Shown in pieces: positions 26,320 to 35,900 of a stretch of 64,000 nt of DNA. This DNA comes from JABACD01 sp047639675 (GTDB lineage: Bacteria > Planctomycetota > UBA1135 > GCA-002686595), in assembly GCA_047639675.1 (NCBI GenBank), contig JBLIOI010000004.1, forward strand, positions 1 to 64,000, written 5' to 3'. The notes under the pieces were generated by a model, which was not told the origin of the DNA, did no database searches, and saw nothing but the letters and a program-made list of their open reading frames with translations. Position numbers and translations under genes: made by a program. Each line of letters starts with the position of its first letter. The stretch's first letter is position 1.

Positions 26320-26477
26320 GGACCAGGACCCGACGCTCGTTCTATTGAGGGTGATTCGGTCCAGCTCAAGCTGGCGGCTCTCGGGGGTCGATTAGGACGA
26401 AGACTCCCCAGGAGGGGCGTTTCCTTGTCCGGGCAGGGTCTCTTCGACCCCGCAATCGCACCTAGAGAGATATCCTC

Positions 26478-27983
26478 ATGACCGAATCCCCGCAGGACTT
26501 CGATCAACCCGTTAATGCCAAGCGTCTCGCCCGCCTCTTCGATGAGCAGGGTGGAGGGCGAGAGGGTGAGAATGGTTCCCCGGATGGCGTTCCGCCCGTC
26601 CCGGCTCTCGGCGAACAACCGATCAACGCTCCGGCACTCTGTGAGGAGCAGGTTGTGCAAAAGACGGCGATAAAGAAGGCGACGATCGACCGCCCTCCCG
26701 TTCAGAAGCTTGGCGCAGAGAACCTCACCGATGATAGCGCGCCCGCTGGCGTGTTGGATATCGGATCCGAGGCGGCTCCGGCAACGACAGCCAGCCCCCG
26801 GCACCAGATCGAAGAGTGGCTCGCGGGAATGGTGAAGGCCCAGGCGAGCGACTTGATCTTGCGCGCAGGGGCGCGACCCTCACGCCGTGTCTCGGGGAAA
26901 ATTCACTTTCTGCCGGGGCGAGTTCCCGGTCCCGGACCGCTCCTCGAAGTGCTCGAGGGAGTGATGGGTTCGAAGCGCATGGACACTTGGCGCGAGACAG
27001 GCTCCGTCGATGCGGCCTTGCACTTAGATGGATTGGGACGCTTTCGCCTCAACGCGTACAAGCAGATGGGCGAGCCGGCGGTTGTGATTCGGCGCATCAA
27101 TGATGAAGCGCCGGACATCTCGGAGCTCGGCTTACCTATGGATGAGCTGAAGAAGCTCGCCATGCGCAAGCGCGGTCTAATGCTCGTTACCGGTATTGCC
27201 GGTTCCGGCAAGTCGACTACCTTGGGCGGAATGATTCAGCACATGAACACAACGGTCGAACGTCACATTGTGACCTTGGAAGATCCCGTTGAGCTGATCT
27301 TCAAGGAGCAGCGCTGCGTTATCAGTCAGCGCGAGATCGGGACCGACTGCATGGATTTCCAAGATGGACTGCGTCACGCACTGCGCCAAAGTCCTGATGT
27401 CATTCTGATCGGCGAGATGCGGGACGCGGAAACGGTCATCTCTGCTTTGGACGCGACCGAAACCGGTCACTTGGTCCTAAGCACTTTGCACACGGTCAAC
27501 GCGGCTCAGACCGTTGACCGAATCCTGAGCTTCTTTGCGCCGGAACAACACCAGCAAGTTCGTTCGCGGCTTTCGGACAACTTGGCTGGAGTCTTGAGCC
27601 AGCGGCTCTTGCCCGAATCTAACGGGGAGGGCATGGTCCCGGCCTTCGAGCTATTGGTCTCGACGCCCCATGTGCGCGAACTTCTAGCCGAGGGCAACAC
27701 GGCGGAACTCTGTCGTGTTATCGAACAGGGGAGCGAGGATGGCTTGATCTCCTTCAATGAGTGCTTGCGCAACTTAGTTGTGAATCACCGCGTCGAGCTT
27801 CAAGAAGCTCTCGCCTCAAGTGACCGCCCCGATGAGCTGGTTCTGGCTCTGCGCGGAATCACCGCCAGTCACGGTCGCCCGACGGGTGGCGTTACCGGCG
27901 GAATCAAACAGCCTACTGGAACCCGTAAGAAGCCGCCCCTGGACGAGGGGGGTGCTGGCCTGCGTATGGCGGGCGGCAGCTGA
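26478..27983 (+). CDS. PilT/PilU-like type IV pilus retraction ATPase with N-terminal extension
   Basis: A 501-residue secretion ATPase. About 110 residues of probably disordered sequence precede a PilT-type N-domain (SDLILRAGARPS). Walker A is GIAGSGKST at about 238-246, followed by VTLEDPVEL, Walker B ILIGEMRDAE and the His box HLVLSTLHT. The PilT-specific AIRNLIRE motif is replaced by HVRELLAEG, so it is more like an accessory PilU than the main retraction motor. A canonical pilT lies at 46034. The next gene, 150 bases on, is GspC-like, suggesting the pair works on one pseudopilus or pilus machine. The C-terminus is Gly/Pro/Lys-rich. Confidence 0.88.
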   Translation: MTESPQDFDQPVNAKRLARLFDEQGGGREGENGSPDGVPPVPALGEQPINAPALCEEQVVQKTAIKKATIDRPPVQKLGAENLTDDSAPAGVLDIGSEAAPATTASPRHQIEEWLAGMVKAQASDLILRAGARPSRRVSGKIHFLPGRVPGPGPLLEVLEGVMGSKRMDTWRETGSVDAALHLDGLGRFRLNAYKQMGEPAVVIRRINDEAPDISELGLPMDELKKLAMRKRGLMLVTGIAGSGKSTTLGGMIQHMNTTVERHIVTLEDPVELIFKEQRCVISQREIGTDCMDFQDGLRHALRQSPDVILIGEMRDAETVISALDATETGHLVLSTLHTVNAAQTVDRILSFFAPEQHQQVRSRLSDNLAGVLSQRLLPESNGEGMVPAFELLVSTPHVRELLAEGNTAELCRVIEQGSEDGLISFNECLRNLVVNHRVELQEALASSDRPDELVLALRGITASHGRPTGGVTGGIKQPTGTRKKPPLDEGGAGLRMAGGS

Positions 27984-28132
27984 GATCTGGGCGGATTTTC
28001 GCCTAAATTGCTGGAAGTTGACCAGCAGCCAAGCGTCCAGGGTCCCGAGCCTTGCGATATCCTCCTTCCAACAGCTAGCATGGCCGCTGCGCTAGGTCTG
28101 CTTCCTAGAACTAGCCAATTTTCAGGGCACTG

Positions 28133-29188
28133 ATGAACATCAATCAAATCAAGCTGTTCACCTGGCTAGTCTCCGCCAGCGTGACCGCCGGAATCGGCTA
28201 CTACGTCTACGAATTCCGTATCCGATCCGGAGGGTGGGTTCAGGAGCGCCGTATCAGCGAACCGGAAGCCGCGGAGATCCTCATGAGCGCCGTGATCCCC
28301 GTGGGGCCCAAGGCGAGCCTGGTGGATCGCGATTCGATCGAGCGCGCATTCTACTTTGACCCGCGCAACCGGGCCCTTCCGAATCTGCTCGACTGGACCG
28401 GGCGCCCGCCGAAGGTGGTGATTGAGGAGGTTCCCGATCTTGTTGAGAGTGAGCCCGAACCGACTTTCGCCAGCATCGCGCCGCTGATTCAGGTCGTCGT
28501 GATATTCGAAGACTTGGGCAGCTCCGATAGAGGAATCGCATCCGTTCAGTTCACACCCGAGTCTAAGGTGGAGCCGAAGCCGGAAGGCTTTCCCTACGAG
28601 ATTCGCGTCGGGGATAAGCTCCCCAAGCCCCTCGGCTTCGTAACAGTCAAGGCAATCTTGGAAAACGAAATCGTGTTTAGCTTCGACGACGTTGAGCGCG
28701 AGGACGAGTCGGTCTTTAGCATCGAGTTCGATCCGATGGCGGAAATCTACGTCGTCTCGGGCGCGAAGCCGGAAGTGTTCCGTCCCAAAGAGGATGTGGC
28801 GCAGGTTGACGAGAATTCCTGGCGTCCCGAGCACACGACGATGATCGATACAGACCAGTGGAGGATCGGAACAGAGGACGCGCGCGATTTTGCCGAAGAC
28901 TTCGGAGGCATCATTGCGCGTGAAGTTCGTCACGGTCGGCATTACAACAGCAAGCTTGGCAAGTACGACGGCATCGAACTCAAAGAGGTCAAGCCCGGCG
29001 GTAAAATTGCGGGCCACGGTGGACAGACTGGAGACATCATCAAGTCCATCAACGGTCATCCTGTGACGAGTAGTTCCGAGGCGATTTCTTTCGTGAAGAA
29101 CAACAAGGACAAGTTCTCCAAGTGGATCGTCATCGTTGAGAACAAAGGCCAAGAACGGACAATGACCTTCGAGAGTCAGTCGGAGTAA
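28133..29188 (+). CDS. GspC-like inner-membrane protein with C-terminal PDZ-type domain
   Basis: A 351-residue protein with one N-terminal membrane helix (residues 7-26, cytoplasmic side short). A periplasmic linker and a beta-rich region similar in layout to the GspC HR domain follow (about residues 120-200). The C-terminal PDZ-type fold has GGQTGDIIKSINGHPVTSSSEAI. GspC links the inner-membrane platform of type II secretion to its secretin. PilP plays that part in type IV pili. Sequence identity to GspC is not obvious by eye, so the assignment rests on topology, the PDZ end and the adjacent PilT-like gene. A periplasmic serine-protease regulator is an alternative. Confidence 0.6.
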   Translation: MNINQIKLFTWLVSASVTAGIGYYVYEFRIRSGGWVQERRISEPEAAEILMSAVIPVGPKASLVDRDSIERAFYFDPRNRALPNLLDWTGRPPKVVIEEVPDLVESEPEPTFASIAPLIQVVVIFEDLGSSDRGIASVQFTPESKVEPKPEGFPYEIRVGDKLPKPLGFVTVKAILENEIVFSFDDVEREDESVFSIEFDPMAEIYVVSGAKPEVFRPKEDVAQVDENSWRPEHTTMIDTDQWRIGTEDARDFAEDFGGIIAREVRHGRHYNSKLGKYDGIELKEVKPGGKIAGHGGQTGDIIKSINGHPVTSSSEAISFVKNNKDKFSKWIVIVENKGQERTMTFESQSE

Positions 29189-29214
29189 ATCCGACTGGTT
29201 CTGAAGTTCGCTAC

Positions 29215-29234
29215 GCAGCTCCTTCGGGAGCTGC
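29215..29234 (+). promoter_or_regulatory. UUCG hairpin covering the coaX ribosome-binding region
   Basis: GCAGCTCC at 29215-29222 pairs perfectly with GGAGCTGC at 29227-29234 around a TTCG tetraloop. The only Shine-Dalgarno-like GGAG before coaX (29227-29230) lies in this stem, seven bases before the ATG is reached. It may act as a terminator for the upstream gene, as translational control of coaX, or as both. Confidence 0.45.
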
Positions 29235-29241
29235 TCCTCTT

Positions 29242-30003
29242 ATGTCGGGAATTATCCTCACCCTTGATCTCGGAAACAGCGCCGCCAAGTTGCTGCGTTG
29301 GGGAGCCGTGCAGGAATTCTCCCGCATCGAGTGGGGAGCTGCCTGGCGCGAGGAGTTGGAGAAGTATCTGCAACCCCGAGGCGCTGAAGTGGTCGAGACC
29401 ATAGCCATCTCAAGCGTGGCGGCAGCTGAGCTTCAGGATGAGGTTGTGGAACTTTGCACTGAGGCAGGGCGCAAGGTTGTGGTGAATCCGGACACAGAGT
29501 TGCGCATTGCGTGTCGAAGTACTGAGACCATTGGTCGCGACCGATTATTTGCCGCTCAGGGCGCTTGGGCGGAGCGAGCCGAGGCGGCCATTGTTGTCGA
29601 TGCGGGGACAGCACTGACGGTCGATGCCTTGGGCTGTGATGGGGCCGTTGGAGTGTTCATGGGCGGCGCGATTGCGCCTGGACCGGAGCTCTTGGCGCGC
29701 GCCTTGGGCACCGGCGCCGCGAAGCTCTTTGAGATCAAGCCCGAGCTTTCCGTGGCAGCCCTTGGCCAAGATACTCCCGGCGCCTTGGCGGCTGGTGTGG
29801 TCGTTGGTTTTCGCGGAGCTGCACGCGAGCTTGTCCAGCAGGTGGCTTCCGAAGCTGGATTGGAACACGCGGCGGTTTGGCTAACGGGAGGCGCGGCAGG
29901 CTATCTGAAGCCTCCGGGATTGTTCGGCGACCGCTGTGTACAGCACAGTCCCGCGTTGGTTCATCACGGATTGCGTCACGTCGCGCTGGGCAAAGCTCGA
30001 TGA
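29242..30003 (+). CDS. coaX: Type III pantothenate kinase
   Basis: A 253-residue enzyme that phosphorylates pantothenate in the first step of coenzyme A synthesis. Family motifs are TLDLGNSAAKL at the start (phosphate loop), the central TIGRDRLFAAQGAW and VDAGTALTVDAL, and MGGAIAPG. It overlaps the next gene by ATGA, so the two are translationally coupled. Confidence 0.94.
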   Translation: MSGIILTLDLGNSAAKLLRWGAVQEFSRIEWGAAWREELEKYLQPRGAEVVETIAISSVAAAELQDEVVELCTEAGRKVVVNPDTELRIACRSTETIGRDRLFAAQGAWAERAEAAIVVDAGTALTVDALGCDGAVGVFMGGAIAPGPELLARALGTGAAKLFEIKPELSVAALGQDTPGALAAGVVVGFRGAARELVQQVASEAGLEHAAVWLTGGAAGYLKPPGLFGDRCVQHSPALVHHGLRHVALGKAR

Positions 30004-31055
30004 GCGTGCGTTTAGTCGAATTGACCGCGTCAGGCTCGGGAGGCGTCAGCATCATCGCAGCTTTAGGTGAGGGTGCCTTCGAGTTCCTTGAGAGCTGGGG
30101 TGTGCCGGACTTGAAGGAGGGGGAGTTGCGCTTTGCACGACTTCGACTTGAAGGTGAAGTGATCGATGAGGCGCTCGTTTGTGCGCGTGCGAGGGATTGC
30201 GTTGAAGTTCATGTGCACGGTAGTCAGCCGTTGGTAAAGGCACTCTTGGCGCGACTGCAATTTGTGGAGGAAGCCGAGCGGTCGTTAGAAGATCGCGCGC
30301 AGGAACTCTTGACGCAAACGACCAGCGACCTGGCCGCGCGAATCCTGCTGGACCAGGTGGAGGGTGCCCTGCGGCGTGAGCTTGAGGCATGGCCGAGTCT
30401 CTCGGAAACCGAACGCGAAGCGCGCCTCGACGAGTTGCTCGCTCGTTCGTACTCCGCTCGTTTCTTATTTGCGCCAGCGCGCGTGCTCTTGATGGGGCCG
30501 GTCAATGCGGGCAAATCGACTCTGTTCAACTTGCTGGTTGGGGGCGAGCGTGTGATCACGAGTGCTGAAGAGGGGACGACTCGAGACTTGATTCAGGAGC
30601 GAGCTGAATTAGGCGGCTGGCCTCTTTTGCTCTGTGATAGCGCAGGGCTGCGTGACCTAGATGTGGCGGATCCTGGCACATTCGTGGAGCGCGCCGGATT
30701 CTCCGCTGCCCAGCGTGCGGCCCTCGAAGCTGATTTGATTTTGTGGTTGCGCCCGCCAGGCGCGCCGCCAGCACCGAAAGTGAGTGAGTGCGCAGCAATT
30801 CGCGAACTTGCGAGTTTCAGCGATCTGGAGGGCGGATCGGCCGATGGAATCAGCGCCCTGCACGAACCTCAGGCAGCACTCGAAAGGGTCTTGGCTGTGG
30901 TGTGCGAGGCGCTAGGGCTTCCAAGCAGTCCATGGACTGCGGGTCTCGCGGTGCTCTTTGACCGTCGAGATTGCGAGGCCCTTGCGTGCTGGAAAGGGCT
31001 CGATTCGAAACTCCTTTCCGAGACTATTGCTGTCTGGCTGGCGACAAGCCGTTGA
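30000..31055 (+). CDS. Reduced MnmE/TrmE-like GTPase
   Basis: A 351-residue protein with the layout of MnmE: a short N-terminal folate-fold-like part (DEALVCARAR, VEVHVHG), a helical arm and a G domain with GPVNAGKST (about 165-173), a switch EEGTTRDLI and DSAGLRD. True MnmE is about 450 residues, has an NKxD G4 motif and ends in C(I/L)GK. Here I find no NKxD and no terminal Cys, and the helical C-domain is short. tRNA wobble-uridine modification by this copy is therefore doubtful, and it may be a divergent paralogue with another role. ATG at 30000 overlaps the coaX stop. Confidence 0.7.
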   Translation: MSVRLVELTASGSGGVSIIAALGEGAFEFLESWGVPDLKEGELRFARLRLEGEVIDEALVCARARDCVEVHVHGSQPLVKALLARLQFVEEAERSLEDRAQELLTQTTSDLAARILLDQVEGALRRELEAWPSLSETEREARLDELLARSYSARFLFAPARVLLMGPVNAGKSTLFNLLVGGERVITSAEEGTTRDLIQERAELGGWPLLLCDSAGLRDLDVADPGTFVERAGFSAAQRAALEADLILWLRPPGAPPAPKVSECAAIRELASFSDLEGGSADGISALHEPQAALERVLAVVCEALGLPSSPWTAGLAVLFDRRDCEALACWKGLDSKLLSETIAVWLATSR

Positions 31056-31127
31056 TGGCTGAGACGGAATCACCTATGGTTCACACCTAAGACCGGAGCG
31101 CTTGTCCAGCGCACCACTGTCTTAGAA

Positions 31128-32480
31128 ATGCCGAAGCTACGCCACCTCATCTCCACCGACGACCTCTCCCTTGCGGAGATGGAAGCGCTGTTCGAGAGCG
31201 CTAAGGCTTTCGAGGCGGGCATTCGAGATTGGCCCGACATGTGTCGTGGTCGGATCGCTGCGACGCTCTTCTATGAGCCCTCGACGCGCACGCGACTTTC
31301 GTTCGAGTCCGCTATGTTGCGGCTGGGTGGGGGAGTGATCACCGCTGCGGATATGGGTGTTTCTAGTGCCTCAAAAGGCGAGTCCTTAGCGGACACCTTT
31401 CGCGTCGTTTGCGGTTATGCCGACGCCCTGATCTTGCGGCACTCAAGCGAGGGCGCCGCGCGTTTGGCGGCGGAAGTTTCGTCGGTTCCTGTGATCAACG
31501 CGGGCGACGGAAGTCACGAGCATCCGACGCAAACCCTTTGCGACCTTTACAGCTTGTGGACGGAACGCGGACGTATCGCCGGTCTTGATGTGGTCTTCGC
31601 AGGTGACTTGCGTTACAGCCGAACCGTCCATTCCTTCGCTTACGCTTTGGCTCGCTTCCGTGCGAACATCGTGTGTGTTCCGCAACCAGGCTTTGACTTG
31701 CCTGATTACGTAGTTCAGCGTTTGCGCGAAGAGTTTGGAGTGGAGCCAATCCGAGCCGAAGCCTCGAACCTCGGTGACTTGGCGGCCACCAGTGACGTCG
31801 TGTACTTGACGCCACAGAAACCGCACCAGTTGAGTTTGTTTACGGACCCCAAGGGACTCAGCGTTGGCAGTGTTGATGCGGTCTACATGACGCGCCCGCA
31901 AACAGAGCGCTTCGCGTCCGGCACGGAACTCGACGAGACTAAGTACTTGCAGCTTGGTAAGCGACAGCTGGCTGCCGAGTCACTGCGCGACGCGGTCGTC
32001 ATGCATCCCTTGCCGCGCCGCGATGAAATTTCATCGGAGATCGATGAGGACCCGCGCTCGATTTACTTCAAGCAAGCGGCGCGTGGTGTGCCCATTCGTA
32101 TGGCGATCTTGGCGGCCCTCTTGGGCAAGACCGATGTGCTTGCGGGTGTAAGTCCCGGTGAGTCACCGACTTGGCCTGCGCAAAAAATGGGCCTTGTGTG
32201 TGCCAATCTGAGCTGTATCTGCCATACGGAAGATCGCCACGTGGGCGTCCGGTTCCGTCTCGCTTCGAGGGTGCCGCTGCGCGCTTCGTGCCCCTACTGC
32301 TCCCAGGAAATCCCTTTCGCGGTGGTTGGATGTCTGGCGACTCAGCAATTCTATGCTCCGGATTCTCGCGAGCTTCGGAAAGTTCTTCCGGAACAAATGG
32401 TCTTTTTCAGGGACCAGATTCAGGCTGAAGGTGCTGGATTTAGCGCCCATCAGGCCTCGCCGCCCGCCCATCAGAGCTAG
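31128..32480 (+). CDS. pyrB: Aspartate carbamoyltransferase fused to a PyrI-type zinc domain
   Basis: A 450-residue protein. Residues 1 to ~335 form the catalytic chain that condenses aspartate with carbamoyl phosphate in pyrimidine synthesis: FYEPSTRTRLSFE, DGSHEHPTQTLCDLY, VMHPLPRRDEI. A C-terminal extension carries Cys358, Cys363, Cys388 and Cys391 in a CANLSC...CPYC pattern. The spacing is almost that of the zinc-binding domain of E. coli PyrI. The nucleotide-binding allosteric half of PyrI is not present. PyrB-PyrI fusions are known (Thermotoga maritima). This shorter form may assemble through the zinc domain without CTP/ATP control. The last 50 residues are unassigned. It stands alone, without other pyrimidine genes nearby. 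Confidence 0.92.
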   Translation: MPKLRHLISTDDLSLAEMEALFESAKAFEAGIRDWPDMCRGRIAATLFYEPSTRTRLSFESAMLRLGGGVITAADMGVSSASKGESLADTFRVVCGYADALILRHSSEGAARLAAEVSSVPVINAGDGSHEHPTQTLCDLYSLWTERGRIAGLDVVFAGDLRYSRTVHSFAYALARFRANIVCVPQPGFDLPDYVVQRLREEFGVEPIRAEASNLGDLAATSDVVYLTPQKPHQLSLFTDPKGLSVGSVDAVYMTRPQTERFASGTELDETKYLQLGKRQLAAESLRDAVVMHPLPRRDEISSEIDEDPRSIYFKQAARGVPIRMAILAALLGKTDVLAGVSPGESPTWPAQKMGLVCANLSCICHTEDRHVGVRFRLASRVPLRASCPYCSQEIPFAVVGCLATQQFYAPDSRELRKVLPEQMVFFRDQIQAEGAGFSAHQASPPAHQS

Positions 32481-32971
32481 TAGGCCTATTTGAGCGGTTT
32501 GTGCACATCCGCACGGGAGACGAGTATGCCAGGGGGAAGTCGCACGAAAGTAAGCTGGGTTGGTCTTGAAACCTCATCGGTGAAGGCGACTATGTCGTTG
32601 GTAGGATAGGCTTTAGGGCACGCCTCCGGCTTCTTGCTGTTTGTGGCATGGAGTTTGATGGTGTGCGGTGACTAGGAGTGTTTCTCCTGATCACGTTGCT
32701 GGTCGATATCCCCCGACTGGCACCAAACTCTTTTTCAACTCGTTAGCCTCACTTTTCCTCCTGAATTCGTCTTCGACGGGCCCAGGTGAAATTGACAGGG
32801 ATAATTAGAGTCCAGCGCGGCTCGGACTTGACCCACGAAGTTCGCCCGCGAGAATACCTGGACTCGAAATCCCCGATATTCAAAAGCTCCTTATGTGGAT
32901 CCCAGGTGGGATCTACCGGGGGGTGGTGAGCGCTAGCAGCTCTCAACGAAGCACCCGACTTTCTCTCAAGC
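32481..32971. other. 491-base intergenic region before the first large lipoprotein
   Basis: I see no convincing gene here: frames are short and lack a ribosome-binding site. TTGACA occurs near 32797 but has no matching -10 box at normal spacing. TGGCAC near 32717 lacks the TTGC half of a sigma-54 site. It must hold the promoter of the following lipoprotein gene, which I cannot place. Confidence 0.4.
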
Positions 32972-35900
32972 ATGAACCGGCAAGTCATGAAGATGCAATC
33001 CAGCTCATCCCTCTCAATAACTGCTCACAGCAGCCTTTCCTCAACGCGTCGTGCTCTTATGGGCGGCGCTATCCTCACGGCTGGCCTTCTGGGCGGTTGT
33101 GGCGGTGGAAGTCCTGCTCCGCTTATCTCCGAAAACGCTGGCGAGGTCCTCGCTCAGGCGGACACCTCGATCGGTTCTTCGGTTCTGATCGGCGAGTCAC
33201 ACTTCGGCGGCGAAAAGAGCAATTTGGGAATCGTCGCCACGTATTGGGGGCGCTTAGTCAGTGTCGCTGATTCCACCGATGGTGGTACTACGAGTGACGG
33301 AGTCAAGCTGCGTGATTTTGTCATCAGCAACTCGATTCGTGACCTGTCTGTGTTCCAGCCGAGCATCGGTGGTTCGATGGTCTTCCAGATGACGCGCAAT
33401 GTCATCACGGACGCAACGACCCTGTTGATTCCTGCTGCGCTGGGGACCGTGCGCTTCAACGAAGCCTTGGTCTTCCTCGAGTCGAACTTGACTCCGGTTA
33501 GCGATCACGGTTTGGGCACCAACGAAACGGCTCCCTTCTCTATGGTTCCGCGGAACTCCGCGATTGTCATGCGCTTCGACGACTTGCTCGAGCCGCATTA
33601 CACAAACGGCGAATGGAAAGATCTCGCCGGCGGCGGTGTGGTGAACCCCACGACTGGTCAGCTCAATCAGGAGCTCCTCAAGGTTCGAGTGAATTATCCG
33701 CCGGTGGATACCTTTACCTCGCGAACCATTGTCGACCCGAACCACGGCGACCTCTTCGATGCTGACAATAATGGGATCGCCGAGTTCTACTCGACTCGTC
33801 TCATCATCAGCACGACCGTGAGCACGATTCAGTCGCAGGTTTCGAACCCGCCGCTCGCGATCAACACGATCGGTTTGCCGCCGAGTACTGGTTTGTCGAG
33901 TTCCAACTTGGTTCTTCGGGTTCCGACTGCCCTGAACCCCTCTGTGGGTCAGACTCAGGTTCTTCGCAACCTCTCGGGCCACCCGGTTTCCTTCTCAAGC
34001 AACGGGTCGACGAGCACCAGTTCTGGAACTCTCGACGTGGTGCGCGCTCTGCGCTCTGGCGGAACAGAGACTAGCGATGCCAACAACGGTTTCTTGCTCG
34101 ACGAAGATGCTCCGGCGCTGCTTGGTGACCTGGCTATCTTCGTCAGCGGCACCCCGACCCAGCCCGATCCCGTCAACGAGCCCCAACGCTACCGCATTCC
34201 GACCATGGCTTTCTCCGTGGTGGGTTGTGCTCCGGGGATTCCCACGGGCGAATCTTCCAGCCTGAAGATCGGCGACGTCATCGTTCTGAACAACGTCAGC
34301 TCAGTGGTCGTCTTCGCCGGTAACGGCGGTTCGGTGATCAACAATGTATTGGTGGACGTGCTGGCTCCGGTTGGCGGCGTGCTCCTCGCGGGTACCGGAC
34401 GCTTGCAGACTCCCTACGTCACCAACGATGTGGCCGACTGCTTCGTAACCTTCTCACCGACCGCGATCACGGCTCCGAGCACGGGCATAGCGACCAACGC
34501 TCAGGTCATCATTCGCTTCAGCGAGCCGATGGACCCGGCGACAATTCGCCCATTCGACTCGATGACGATCAAGCGAGTCCTCGGCGAGGCAGACCCCTAC
34601 GAGTATGTGATCGGAACGATCGCGCCCTCGGCGGACCTTCGCAGCTTCTCCTTCTCGCATACTCAGAATCCTTTCAACCACCTCCAGGGCGCGGCCGAAC
34701 AGTACTTCCTCGCAATTAGCGGTGGAGCTGCGGGACCGCGGGACTTGGCTGGAAACGAGCTCGCGAACCCCCTGGCGGACGAAGTTTCCTTCACGATCAA
34801 CCCGGCAGCGCCTAGCAGCGTCAATGGCGGCTTCGTGATGCGCTTCGGCTCGGCCAATGAGTTCTACGGCGACAATTTCGGCGAGCTGCGCGACTTCCAG
34901 ATTTTGTACGACCCGATCAACGAGCGCATCAAGCCTCGGCCGGTGAGTCGCTTCGATGTGGCAGCGGACCGCAACCACCCGTTGCCTGCAGTCATGACGC
35001 AGTTCACTCCTGGTGTCCAGACACCGCTTTCGAAGCTTGGTTCGAAGCTTCAGACGATCTGGCGCTACGTGGACATGGGCTTCTCGATTTCGGACGAGTC
35101 CAACTTCAACATGGATGTAGAGGGCATCTCCTGGGCGCCCGTTGGCGGAAGTGTTGTGACCGACACCTACGACGAGTTCATGATGATCCTTTCGCACTCC
35201 AGGTTCCTACCGGACGAGATCTTGGATCCGGGTAGCGGATTCCCCATCTACCCCAACTCGGGATTGAAGGGCAACAGCTACGCGAACAACTTCGCTGACG
35301 CGATCAAGGACCCTGGCACCTTGGTGCACGAGAAACCGAAGGGCTACACAGTCAACCCGGCTAACCTCTACGTAGCGAGCTCGGGCACTTCGATGTTGCC
35401 CTTCCCCATGAACCAGACGGACCAAGGTGTCTCGCCTGAAGAATTCCATTACTACACTTGGCGTGATACGGCCCTGACGGCTCTCGGCGGCCCCTCTGGG
35501 TTCGGAGCGCTGTTGGAGCAAGAAGACCTTATTCTCAACGGGGCCACTGGCACTACGGCGAAGACCTACACCAGGGATAATGTTGCAACCGTTGGCTTGC
35601 CGCTCTTGATGGAATTCCGTTGCTACGCTGCGGATGAGGCCTCGGGTCTCAACTCCTTCGACATTTCATTGGCGGCCAACTCGTCACCGACTCCGAACTT
35701 CCGAGCCTTCTCAACGGGTGGTTATGATGCGAGTGGGACACCTCAGCCCTTGGATCCGGACACGGATAGCTCAGCTCATGGTGGGTACAACCCGACCAGT
35801 AACCCCCCCGGAGCACCGACCCCCGGTGTGGACAACTCGTTCTACATCGGCGAGCTGGCGCTCGTGACGCGGGTCAGCCGGGCTCACACGATCTGGTTCG

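Noticed and set aside
28166..29152. Open frame of about 328 codons on the minus strand
   Set aside because: It lies antisense to the GspC-like gene, has no family motif and reflects the third-position bias of the plus-strand gene.
32526..32609. Possible small gene of 27 codons in the gap after pyrB
   Set aside because: No ribosome-binding site, no motif and short length; equally likely by chance.
34454..35197. Minus-strand open frame of about 247 codons inside lipoprotein 1
   Set aside because: Arg/His/Val-rich composition without motifs or a ribosome-binding site; explained by codon bias of the sense gene.
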